NCBI GenBank assembly: GCA_025351065.1
Contig: JANXWQ010000201.1
Location: forward strand, 1-9,041
Length of the DNA: 9,041 nt
Direction of reading: 5' to 3'
Origin: Chthoniobacter sp.
GTDB lineage: Bacteria > Verrucomicrobiota > Verrucomicrobiia > Chthoniobacterales > Chthoniobacteraceae
The position numbers and the translations under genes are program-made. The stretch's first letter is position 1, and the number at the start of each line of letters is the position of its first letter. Under the pieces are notes generated by a model, which made no database searches, was not told where the DNA came from, and saw only the letters and a program-made list of their open reading frames with translations. Shown piece by piece: positions 1-8,353 of the stretch.

Positions 1-339
1 CTTTTGCGTGATGCCGAGCGCCCGGTGGAGTTCGTAAGAGCTGATTCCGTTTTTCGCGCCCATGATGAGCCACATCCCAACGATCCATTTTCCAAGATCA
101 ATCGGGCTGTCTTCCATGATCGTGCCGACCTTCACCGAAAACTGCCGCCGCTTTGGGCAATCCTCGCACGTCCACACGCGGCGCTTGGCGGCGAATGAAA
201 CCCTGCTCGAATTGCAACGCGGACAGACGACGCCATTCGGCCACCGCATGTTCACCACGAACGCCAGCGACACGTCGGGATTTGAGAAGTGTTTGATTGC
301 CTCAAACAGCGTCTCGGGAAATTCAGTTTCGTCTTTCAT
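1..339 (-). CDS. IS1595-family (ISXO2-like) transposase, N-terminal part
   Basis: The minus strand is open from an ATG at 339-337 to the window edge, giving 113 codons with no stop. An in-frame TGA lies upstream in the leader. A zinc ribbon is visible as two cysteine pairs, C39-P-R-C42 and C58-E-D-C61, preceded by the typical MRWPNGVVCPRC context. It is followed by FSVKVGTIMEDSPIDLGKW and a segment with SYELHRALGI. This order matches the N-terminus of IS1595-family transposases, where the zinc ribbon precedes an ISXO2-like DDE catalytic domain. That domain would lie off the window, so catalytic residues cannot be judged. No Shine-Dalgarno motif precedes the ATG. A promoter-like sequence sits so close that the transcript may be leaderless. 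The product would mediate transposition of the element. Confidence 0.9.
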   Translation of the reverse strand, partial: MKDETEFPETLFEAIKHFSNPDVSLAFVVNMRWPNGVVCPRCNSSRVSFAAKRRVWTCEDCPKRRQFSVKVGTIMEDSPIDLGKWIVGMWLIMGAKNGISSYELHRALGITQK

Positions 340-345
340 GCGGAC

Positions 346-373
346 ACTATCGCAGGATTTAATGTGGTGTCAA
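346..373 (-). promoter_or_regulatory. Candidate transposase promoter
   Basis: On the minus strand a perfect TTGACA (373-368) is followed after 16 bases by GATAGT (351-346), which matches the -10 consensus at four of six positions. The expected transcription start falls at or next to the A of the transposase ATG at 339. This suggests a leaderless message, which fits the absence of a ribosome binding site. It is a pattern match only. Confidence 0.5.
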
Positions 374-375
374 AT

Positions 376-1398
376 ATGTTATTACCCTTAAAAGGAATGA
401 AGGCGGGTCGCTGGCGGGAGAAACTGCCTGGCATCCGACGCCTGGCAGCCGAACTCCGCGTCTCCCGCGATTCACTTCGCGCTGCCGTGACGCTGCTGGA
501 GTCTGAGGGTCATCTGAAGTCCCAAGGATCCGGCCGGCACCGGCAAATTCCCGCGGAAATCCATGGGCCTCAGCGGGCTCTGCGAATCGGCATCCTGCTC
601 CACCTGCCGATGGAAAAACAGAACGCCGAGATGCAGCGTACTCTGGGTGAGCTTCGCCATGACATTCACTCCGCAGGCCACGTTTGGGTTCCGGCGAATA
701 GAACTCACCTGGAACTCGAGGGCAGGCCGGAGCGCGTCGCGAAGGTCGTTGCCGAAGCCGATGCTGATGCGTGGATTGTTGTATCGGGTTCGCGCGGGGT
801 GCTCGAATGGTTCGTGAAACAGGAAGTGCCCGCGTTTGCCTTTGGCGGTTTGTGCTCGGAGTTGGCGATCGCAGGTTCAGGTATCGACGGCGTTCCGGCG
901 GTGCGGGCCGCGGTGCGCCACTTGACGGCGCTCGGGCATCGTCGAATCGTGCTCATCTCCCCACCGGGCTGGCAGCACGCTTTTCTGGATGAACTTCTCG
1001 CTCAAGGCATAACGGCGGGGGAATACAACGCTCCCGCATGGGTTGAAACTCCCGCTGGCCTGCACGCGCTGCTCAATTCGCTGTTCCGAGTTACCGCACC
1101 CACGGCTTTAATATTGGTCGAGCCGCCACGGATGCTGGCGGTCTTGTATTTTCTCAATCAGCGCGCTCTGCGCCTCCCGCAAGATGTGTCTCTCGTCTGC
1201 TTCGGACAGGATTCGATGTTTGAATGGTGCGACCCACCGATCGCGCACTTTCGTTACGATCTCGCCCTGCCAAGGCGGCGCATCGTCAAATGGATCGAGG
1301 CTGTGAAGCGCGGCACCAGCGATTACTCCCGCCGGATCTTTCCCGCGGAATTTGACCCTGGCGGCTCGACCGGCCCTGTGCCGAAACGTCAGTCTTGA
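376..1398 (+). CDS. GntR/LacI-type regulator, 5' end truncated by IS
   Basis: The product is a transcription regulator with a GntR-like winged helix followed by a periplasmic-binding-protein-like (LacI/GalR) sensor domain, probably a sugar-responsive regulator. From the ATG at 376 (340 aa), residues 10-47 contain GRWREKLPGIRRLAAELRVS and the recognition helix RDSLRAAVTLLESEGHL. Residues 69 to about 325 form the sensor domain, with LRIGILLHL, an ALGHRRIVLIS turn and a LPQDVSLVCFGQD segment. The C-terminus ends GGSTGPVPKRQS and looks complete. Members normally have about 20-30 further residues before GRW that form helix 1. Here that place is taken by the end of the insertion sequence, so DNA binding is probably impaired. 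The frame stays open back to an ATG at 289 inside the IS. Possible starts are 289, 376 or 397, and none has a good ribosome site. It is probably a pseudogene in function although the frame is intact. Confidence 0.75.
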   Translation: MLLPLKGMKAGRWREKLPGIRRLAAELRVSRDSLRAAVTLLESEGHLKSQGSGRHRQIPAEIHGPQRALRIGILLHLPMEKQNAEMQRTLGELRHDIHSAGHVWVPANRTHLELEGRPERVAKVVAEADADAWIVVSGSRGVLEWFVKQEVPAFAFGGLCSELAIAGSGIDGVPAVRAAVRHLTALGHRRIVLISPPGWQHAFLDELLAQGITAGEYNAPAWVETPAGLHALLNSLFRVTAPTALILVEPPRMLAVLYFLNQRALRLPQDVSLVCFGQDSMFEWCDPPIAHFRYDLALPRRRIVKWIEAVKRGTSDYSRRIFPAEFDPGGSTGPVPKRQS

Positions 1399-1403
1399 GA
1401 GCC

Positions 1404-1990
1404 TCATCGCAGCGCGCTGCCCAGACCCGGATCGGCCGTATGATTGTAGCTCCCCGGCAACCCGTCCGTCAGCACATTCGCCGAGACGCCCGCCCAGAGC
1501 GGGTGCGACGCCGTCACCTGGCAGCCCCGCGCCACCTTCGTCGTCGCCCACTCCTGGATCGCCTCGACGCGAAGTTCCGTGAGGCAGAAATCGCGAAACT
1601 CGTTCCACACCACGCGCGGCCCCGGCGCATCAGGCCGCTCGAACGGAAGGACATCCACCGAAACCCCGTCACCGCCGCCGGAGGCGCTGGCACGCGGATC
1701 TGAAAAAGAGCGTCGCCAATGATTCCGGGTGCCTCGGCCGCCAGCAGCCGCCCGTCATTTTTCCAGCCTCAGCGTTGTCCCCGCTGCGCTGAATAATTGC
1801 GGTACGAGGCGCACCCATTTCCCCGCCAAAGTCGGGCGCAGGTCGGTCGTGCAGGAAATGGCGAAGTTTCCGAAGTAACGATTCGTCTGTCCCGACAGAA
1901 AACAAAACGTGAGGTCGAAAACATGAGCCTGAACCGGCGCGACCGTCCGCAGCTTGTCAAGCATTCGAGCACACCCTGCCGCTTTCATCC
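1404..1990 (-). pseudogene. Decayed discoidin-like secreted protein fragment
   Basis: Three pieces of one protein lie in successive minus-strand frames. The first (about 1970-1755) has KLRTVAPVQAHVFDLTFCF and then SGQTNRYFGNFAISCTTD. The second (about 1752-1660) has RLLAAEAPGIIGDALFQIRV followed by VTGFR. The third (1658-1404) has DVLPFERPD, then VVWNEFRDFCLTELRVEA and then ARGCQVTASHPLWAGVSANV followed by LTDGLPGSYNH. Together they resemble the jelly-roll/discoidin (F5/8 type C-like) modules of secreted PVC-group proteins. The last piece stops at LGSALR, where the domain should continue. The first shift is at a run of five A on the minus strand (plus 1758-1762). The second is a missing base near 1656-1661. 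The N-terminus is also absent. The stop lies only 5 bases from the stop of the convergent regulator. The family name is a motif-level judgement. Confidence 0.62.
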
Positions 1991-2000
1991 GCCGCCCATC

Positions 2001-2028
2001 TTGCGTTGACGCTGGCACGCACTAATCT
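2001..2028 (+). promoter_or_regulatory. Weak candidate promoter of the heme-binding protein gene
   Basis: TTGCGT (2001-2006) and TAATCT (2023-2028) are 16 bases apart, and the predicted start lies at or next to the ATG at 2036. An alternative -35, TTGACG at 2006-2011, is a better hexamer but is only 11 bases from TAATCT. No Shine-Dalgarno precedes the ATG, so a leaderless or near-leaderless message is possible. The match is weak. Confidence 0.25.
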
Positions 2029-2035
2029 GCGCGCC

Positions 2036-5000
2036 ATGTCTTTCCCGTGCCGCCGGCTTGCGCCGGCTTTTTTTGTCGCCGCCTGCGCAGCTTTTTCCCA
2101 CGCCGCCGAAATCGCGCCCGCCGCACCCGCGAAGACCGGCCTCAAAGGCCCGGAGCGCACCGCCGCCCCGGCCCAGCGCGCCACCTCCGACGAGCCGCTG
2201 CGGGCGATGAAAATTTTTCAGCCCGCCGAGGGTTTCACCATAGACCTCTTCGCTGCGGAGCCGATGCTCGGCAATCCGGTGGCCATCTGCCTCGACAACG
2301 AGGGCCGCGTCTTTGTCTCCGAGACCTACCGCTACCGCACGAGCACGCTCGATATCCGGCATTACATGTTCATGCTGGAGGACGACCTCGCGAACCGCAC
2401 CATCGAGGATCGCGAGGCGGAGATTAAGAAAAACTTCCCCGGCGAGTGGCAGAAACTCGGGATCGAAACCGAACTCGTCCGCGTGCTCGAAGACCGCGAC
2501 CACGACGGCAAGGCGGATTTTTCCGCGGTCTATGCGGACGGCTTTCACTCCCTGCTCGACGGCATCGGCTCGGGGGTGCTGGCACATGGCGGGAGCGTGT
2601 GGTTCACAAATATGCCGAGCCTGTGGCGGCTCGACGGACTCAACAAAGACGGGCACGCCGAGCAGCGCACCGAGCTGAGCCGCGGCTACGGCGTGCGCTT
2701 CAGTTTCACCGGGCACGACCTGCACGGGCTCATCCTCGGGCCGGACGGGCGGCTCTATTTTTCCTTCGGCGACCGGGGCGCAAACGTGAAAACTATGGAA
2801 GGGACGACCCTCGCTTTTCCCGACGAAGGCGCGGTCTTCCGCTGCGAGCCGGACGGCTCGCACATGGAGGCGCTGTGCCGCGGGCTGCGCAATCCGCAGA
2901 GCCTCGCGTTCGACAAATTCGGCAATCTTTTCACCGGCGACAACGACGCCGACATGGGCGACCGCGAGCGCTGGGAATACCTCGTGGAGGGCGGCGACTA
3001 CGGCTGGCGCGTGGGCTGGCAGCACCACCCGATGGGCAAGGAGTTCAACCCGTGGATGGCCGAGCAAATGTGGGTGCCGCACTTCGACGGCCAGGCCGCC
3101 TACATCCTGCCGCCGTGCGCGAATATTCCCGACGGCCCCTCGGGCCTCGCCTACCATCCGGGCACCGGGATGCCGGAGCGGTTTCGCGATCATTTTTTCC
3201 TCTGCGGTTTCAAAGGCAGCTCGGCGCGCAGCAACATTTCGTCGTGGCAGGTGCAGCCGTTCGGCGCGTCCTTCCGGCTGGACGATCAGGAAATTTTCGT
3301 CGGCCACTGCCAGGCCACCGACATCAAATTCGGCCCCGACAGCAAGCTCTACTTCAGCGAGTGGGGCGAGGGCTGGGAAGGCACGGCGCGCGGGCGCATC
3401 TACCGCGTTTTTGCGCCCGACGCGATCGCCGACGCGCAGGTCGAGGAAGTGAGGCTGCTGCTCGCCGCAGGTTTCAAGCAAATGCTGGCGCATGAGCTGC
3501 GGCCGTACCTCGGGCACCGGGATCAGCGCATCCGCTTGGAAGCGCAGTGGGAGCTGGCGGGCCGGCCCGAGGCGGCGATGGAATTCACCGACGCGGTGAC
3601 CAGCGGGTCGGGCAATTTTCCCGAGCCGCAGCTCGAACGGCTCCACGCCATCTGGGGGCTCGGCAGCGTGGCGCGGCGCGCGGAATACCAAGCGCCTGGC
3701 GCGGCGGCGAAACTGCTCGCGCCGCTCATTGCGCTGCTCGATGACGACGACCTCGAGGTGCGGGCGCAGACCGCGCGGGTGCTGGGCGAAAACCGTGTCG
3801 CCGCGGCTTACGACAGGCTCGTGAAAACGCTGCGCGATCCGCGTGAGCGCGTGAGCTTTTTCTCCGCGCTGGCGCTGGCCCGGCTCGGCCGTGCGGAGTG
3901 CGTGCCGCAGGTGTTGCTCATGGTGCGGGAAGTCGGCGAGCGCGATCCGTATCTGCGCCACGCCTACGTCATGGCGCTCACCGGCGCGCACGACGTGCCC
4001 GCGCTGCTGGCCGCGGCGAAGGACGGCAACCCGCACGTCCGCATGGCCGCGCTGCTCGCGCTGCGGCGGCTGGAGCGTCCAGAAATCGCGCTGTTTCTCG
4101 CCGACGAAAATCCGCTGCTCGTGCTCGAAGCGGCGCGCGCGATCAACGACGTGCCGATCAACGCCGCGCTCCCGCAGCTCGCCGCGCTGCGCCCCGAACC
4201 GGCCGCCAATCCGCAGCTCCAAATCCGCGTACTCAACGCCTGCTTTCGCACCGGCAACGCGGCGGCACTCGCCACTTTCGCCACCGCGGACGGCGCACCT
4301 GACGCGCTCCGCGCCGAGGCGCTAAAACTCCTCGCCCACTGGCCGCAGCCGCCCGCACGCGACCGCGTGGCCGGCGTCTTCCGTCCCCTCCCCGTGCGCC
4401 CCGCCGCGCCCGCCGCCGCCGCGCTCCACGCCGCGCTGCCACGGCTGCTTTCCCCGCAATCCGAAGCCCTCACCCTCGCCACGCTCGACGCCGCCGCCGC
4501 GCTCCAGGTCAAAGACGGCAGTGCCGCGATCTTCGCGCTCATGGAAAGAAAAGACGCGACGCCCAAAGCTCGCGGACGCGCGCTCGAAACGCTCGGAGCG
4601 CTCGGCGACGCGAAGCTGCCTTTCGCCATCAAACTCGCCCTCACCGACGCGGACGCCGCGCTGCGCGTCACCGCCAGCACCATGCTCGCCAAGCTCGATC
4701 CCGCGAAAGCCGTCGAGCAACTCAGCGGGGTCTTTGCCCAGGCTGCGCTGCCGGAAAAAAAGGCCGTGCTCACCGCGCTCGGCGACATCCCCGGCCCCGC
4801 CGCCGACCGCGCCCTCAGCTCAATGCTCGACGAACTGCGTGCCGGAAAAATCCCCGCCCCCGCGCAGGTCGAACTCCTCGAAGCCGCCGCTAAACGCACC
4901 GCGCCCGAGATCAAGGAAAAGCTCAATGCCAACGCCGACGCGCTCGCGAAAATCGGCCCGCTCGCAGCTTTCCTTCCCTGCCTGACCGGCGGCGACCAAA

Positions 5001-5410
5001 CGGCGGGCGAAACCATTTTCCGCGAGCACGCCGCTGCCGCGTGCCTGCGCTGCCACCGGCTCAAAGGCAGCGGCGGCGACGCCGGCCCCGACCTCACCGG
5101 CATCGGCGCGAAAAAGGATCGCGCCTATTTTCTCGAATCCATCGTCCTGCCGAATGCTCAAATCGCCGAGGGTTTCCAAATGCTCGTGGTCACGATGAAA
5201 AACGGCGACATCCAGGCCGGCGTGGTGAAAAGCGAAACCGCCGCCGAGCTTGTCCTGCAAATGGCCGGAGCCCAGCCGGTCACTTTGAAAAAGGCCGACG
5301 TCAAAGCCCGCGACGCCGCCCCCAGCGGCATGCCGCCAAACCTCGGCGACCTCCTCACCAAACGCGAAATCCGCGACCTCGTGGAATTCCTCGCGAGCTT
5401 GAAGGAGTAA
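2036..5410 (+). CDS. PVC-type membrane-bound dehydrogenase/heme-binding protein (propeller, HEAT repeats, cytochrome c)
   Basis: This is a secreted 1124-aa protein. The ATG at 2036 is chosen over an in-frame TTG at 2006 because it begins a signal peptide: CRR at residues 5-7, a hydrophobic stretch, and likely cleavage near SHA-A at 23-24. A lipobox-like VAAC at 14-17 makes a lipoprotein possible. Residues 58-460 form a beta-propeller like the TIGR02604 putative membrane-bound dehydrogenase domain, related to soluble PQQ sugar dehydrogenases. Typical segments are FTIDLFAAEPMLGNPVAICL, GLRNPQSLAFDKFGNLFTGD and KLYFSEWGEGW. Residues about 480-900 are HEAT-like helical repeats rich in Ala, Leu and Arg. 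The C-terminal 140 residues match the TIGR02603 heme-binding domain, with CLRCH at 1003-1007 and GPDLTGIGAKKDRAYFLESI. The protein probably oxidises an extracytoplasmic substrate, perhaps a sugar, and passes electrons through the heme. Substrate and cofactor cannot be read from the sequence. Architecture and length are normal for the family. Confidence 0.92.
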   Translation: MSFPCRRLAPAFFVAACAAFSHAAEIAPAAPAKTGLKGPERTAAPAQRATSDEPLRAMKIFQPAEGFTIDLFAAEPMLGNPVAICLDNEGRVFVSETYRYRTSTLDIRHYMFMLEDDLANRTIEDREAEIKKNFPGEWQKLGIETELVRVLEDRDHDGKADFSAVYADGFHSLLDGIGSGVLAHGGSVWFTNMPSLWRLDGLNKDGHAEQRTELSRGYGVRFSFTGHDLHGLILGPDGRLYFSFGDRGANVKTMEGTTLAFPDEGAVFRCEPDGSHMEALCRGLRNPQSLAFDKFGNLFTGDNDADMGDRERWEYLVEGGDYGWRVGWQHHPMGKEFNPWMAEQMWVPHFDGQAAYILPPCANIPDGPSGLAYHPGTGMPERFRDHFFLCGFKGSSARSNISSWQVQPFGASFRLDDQEIFVGHCQATDIKFGPDSKLYFSEWGEGWEGTARGRIYRVFAPDAIADAQVEEVRLLLAAGFKQMLAHELRPYLGHRDQRIRLEAQWELAGRPEAAMEFTDAVTSGSGNFPEPQLERLHAIWGLGSVARRAEYQAPGAAAKLLAPLIALLDDDDLEVRAQTARVLGENRVAAAYDRLVKTLRDPRERVSFFSALALARLGRAECVPQVLLMVREVGERDPYLRHAYVMALTGAHDVPALLAAAKDGNPHVRMAALLALRRLERPEIALFLADENPLLVLEAARAINDVPINAALPQLAALRPEPAANPQLQIRVLNACFRTGNAAALATFATADGAPDALRAEALKLLAHWPQPPARDRVAGVFRPLPVRPAAPAAAALHAALPRLLSPQSEALTLATLDAAAALQVKDGSAAIFALMERKDATPKARGRALETLGALGDAKLPFAIKLALTDADAALRVTASTMLAKLDPAKAVEQLSGVFAQAALPEKKAVLTALGDIPGPAADRALSSMLDELRAGKIPAPAQVELLEAAAKRTAPEIKEKLNANADALAKIGPLAAFLPCLTGGDQTAGETIFREHAAAACLRCHRLKGSGGDAGPDLTGIGAKKDRAYFLESIVLPNAQIAEGFQMLVVTMKNGDIQAGVVKSETAAELVLQMAGAQPVTLKKADVKARDAAPSGMPPNLGDLLTKREIRDLVEFLASLKE

Positions 5411-5414
5411 AGGG

Positions 5415-5446
5415 CGCGCGGGTCGCAAAGTAGCTTCCGCCCGCGC
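5415..5446. other. Short GC-rich intergenic hairpin
   Basis: GCGCGGG (5416-5422) is repeated as its complement CCCGCGC (5440-5446) around a 17-base loop, a few bases after the stop codon at 5410. No T-run follows, so it is not a standard intrinsic terminator. It may slow or shape transcription between the two genes, or be chance in GC-rich DNA. Confidence 0.25.
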
Positions 5447-5484
5447 TTGCGCCACGGCGGCGAAACCCCTTTTCTCTCCGCCCT

Positions 5485-6705
5485 ATGCTCCGCATCCAAG
5501 CTTTCACCGGCCTCCGCCCCGCGCCCGACCTCGTCGCCGAAGTCGCCTGCGTCCCATACGATGTCGTCAACCGCGAGGAGTCCGCCGCCCTCGCCGCGGA
5601 TCATCCGCTCAGCCTGCTCCACGTCGATCGCGCCGAGATCGATCTGCCTGCCGAGACCGATCCGTACAGCGATGCGGTGTATGAAAAGGCGCGCGAAAAT
5701 TTTCTCGCGCTGCAAAAAAACGACGCACTCCTCCGCGAGACCGAGTCGTGCCTTTACCTCTACCAGCAGCGCATGGGCGCGCATGTCCAGACGGGCCTCG
5801 CCGCCGTCTGCCACATCGAGGATTACGAGCGCGACATCATCAAAAAGCACGAGAAGACGCGCCGTGACAAAGAAGACGACCGCACCCGCCTCATCGGCAC
5901 GCTGAGCGCCGACACCGGCCCCGTGTTTCTCACCTACCGCGATTCCGAGGTCATCGACGCGCTCACCGCCGGGGCGCTGAAAACCGCTCCGATCTACGAT
6001 TTCACCGCGCCCGACGGGATCCAGCACACGGTCTGGCGCGTGGCGGGCGGCGAGGCTTTTGTGGAAGCTTTTCGCAACGTCCCCGTCGCCTACGTGGCCG
6101 ACGGCCACCACCGCACCGCCAGCGCCTGCCGCGTGGGCCGCGAGCGCCGCGCGGCCAATCCCGCGCACACCGGCAGCGAGGATTACAACTGGTTCCTCGC
6201 CGTCCTTTTTCCCGCCAGCCAGCTCCAAATCCTGCCCTACAACCGCGCCGTCAAAGACCTCCACGGCCACACCCCCACCGCGCTGCTCGAAGCCGTCGGC
6301 CGCGTCTTCACCCTCCGCGCCGGCAGTTCGCCCGCGCCCGCCCGGCCCGGCGAAATCCGCATGTATCTCGACGGCACCTGGTACGACCTGACGTGGCGGC
6401 CCGCGCCCGATGCCGACCCCATTTCGCAGCTCGACGTGAGCGCGCTGCAAGACCGCGTGCTCGCGCCCATCCTCGGCATCGACGACCCGCGCACGAGCAA
6501 GCGCATTGATTTCATCGGCGGCATCCGCGGCCCCGGCGAGCTCGTGAAACTGGTCGATGCCGGGCAGGCCGCGGTCGCCTTTTCGATGTTCCCCACGACC
6601 GTCGAGCAGCTCATGGCCATCGCCGACGCGGATCAAATCATGCCGCCGAAAAGCACCTGGTTCGAGCCAAAGCTGCGCTCAGGGCTATTCATCCACACTT
6701 TCTAA
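5485..6705 (+). CDS. DUF1015 family protein
   Basis: This is a cytoplasmic protein of 406 aa with no signal peptide or membrane segment, matching the DUF1015 family along its full length. The N-terminus has FTGLRPAPDLVAEVACVPYD, with the characteristic PYDVV at 24-28. The centre has KKHEKTRRDKEDDR (120-133), rich in charged conserved residues, and then VAYVADGHHRTASA (201-214). PYNR follows at 251-254. The C-terminus has MPPKSTWFEPKLRSGLFIH, which is typical of the family end. The biochemical role is not established. In many bacteria the gene lies beside serA and serC, suggesting a link to serine metabolism, but neither is present here. The DGHHR motif recalls ParB/Srx-fold proteins, which is a weak hint only. 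The ATG at 5485 gives the family N-terminus. No Shine-Dalgarno is seen. It lies 74 bases after the heme protein gene. Confidence 0.9.
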   Translation: MLRIQAFTGLRPAPDLVAEVACVPYDVVNREESAALAADHPLSLLHVDRAEIDLPAETDPYSDAVYEKARENFLALQKNDALLRETESCLYLYQQRMGAHVQTGLAAVCHIEDYERDIIKKHEKTRRDKEDDRTRLIGTLSADTGPVFLTYRDSEVIDALTAGALKTAPIYDFTAPDGIQHTVWRVAGGEAFVEAFRNVPVAYVADGHHRTASACRVGRERRAANPAHTGSEDYNWFLAVLFPASQLQILPYNRAVKDLHGHTPTALLEAVGRVFTLRAGSSPAPARPGEIRMYLDGTWYDLTWRPAPDADPISQLDVSALQDRVLAPILGIDDPRTSKRIDFIGGIRGPGELVKLVDAGQAAVAFSMFPTTVEQLMAIADADQIMPPKSTWFEPKLRSGLFIHTF

Positions 6706-6732
6706 AAAGGGTGTGAAATAAGTCGGCTGATG

Positions 6733-6769
6733 GCAGTCGCTCAGTTTGGCGGACTGCGGCATTTTTTTT
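6733..6769 (+). terminator. Probable rho-independent terminator after the DUF1015 gene
   Basis: The arms GCAGTCGC (6733-6740) and GCGGACTGC (6749-6757) pair with one bulged base around an 8-base loop. Four bases later comes a run of eight T (6762-6769). It lies 27 bases beyond the DUF1015 stop codon, a suitable place to end that transcript. The spacing to the T-run is slightly long and the stem is short. Confidence 0.5.
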
Positions 6770-6772
6770 GAA

Positions 6773-6841
6773 AACGCAGAGGCGCAGAGACGCAGAGGAG
6801 ATTCGGCAGCCAAACCTCTGCGTCCTTTGCGCCTCTGCGTT
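6773..6841. repeat. Long imperfect palindrome with internal CGCAGAG repeats
   Basis: The left arm (6773-6798) and the right arm (6815-6841) are near-perfect reverse complements, with about one mismatch and one gap over 26-27 bases. They surround a 16-base loop (6799-6814). Each arm is itself built from direct copies of CGCAGAG or close variants. The T8 run at 6762-6769 and the A-rich run at 6842-6848 could extend the pairing. No T-run follows the stem on either strand, so it is not a simple terminator. The layout resembles dispersed palindromic repeats of the REP/MITE kind. ACGCAGAGGCGCAGAG-type units recur between genes in several phyla, which I recall but could not check. Confidence 0.75.
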
Positions 6842-6946
6842 AAAAAAATAACCGCCCCGCAGTGAAATAGCGCCATCACCGCCCGCCCAACATTCCCCTT
6901 CCCATTTCTCACCTCTGCGACTATCTCATTTCCGCGATTTAACCCT

Positions 6947-8323
<1,377 letters not shown>

Positions 8324-8353
8324 GTGGAGCGCGGCAGCTTTTCGTTTGCGCGC

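Larger units (their letters stand above)
1..387 (-). mobile_element. IS1595/ISXO2-like insertion sequence, one end only
   Basis: This is the 5' end of an insertion sequence whose remainder lies beyond the left edge. The evidence is the transposase start at 339 reading leftward and an AT-rich leader outside it that differs from the GC-rich surroundings. The outer end is placed near 387, where the minus strand begins GGGTAATAACATATTTGACA. Sequence resembling a regulator gene resumes within about 10 bases, near 394-397. The 8 bases 388-395 (TTAAAAGG) could be one copy of the target duplication, since IS1595-family elements usually make 8-bp duplications. The other end is not visible, so neither inverted repeats nor the duplication can be confirmed. 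Confidence 0.72.

Noticed and set aside
62..391. A 109-codon plus-strand open frame at the left end
   Set aside because: It lies opposite the IS1595-like transposase, whose zinc-ribbon cysteines are clear on the minus strand.
1985..4222. A 745-codon open frame on the minus strand opposite the heme protein gene
   Set aside because: Its translation is low-complexity, rich in Arg, Ala and His, with no recognisable domain, while the plus strand encodes a clear multi-domain protein. Long antisense frames are expected in high-GC genes.
3964..5103. A 379-codon minus-strand open frame rich in Ser and Ala
   Set aside because: It is an antisense shadow of the HEAT and heme region, with biased composition and no domain.
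5158..6636. A 492-codon minus-strand open frame across the DUF1015 gene
   Set aside because: It spans two well-supported plus-strand genes and has shadow-type composition rich in Gly, Ala and Arg.
6773..6841. A CRISPR-like array of CGCAGAG units
   Set aside because: The units are short, adjacent and arranged as one palindrome. There are no regular spacers and no cas genes.
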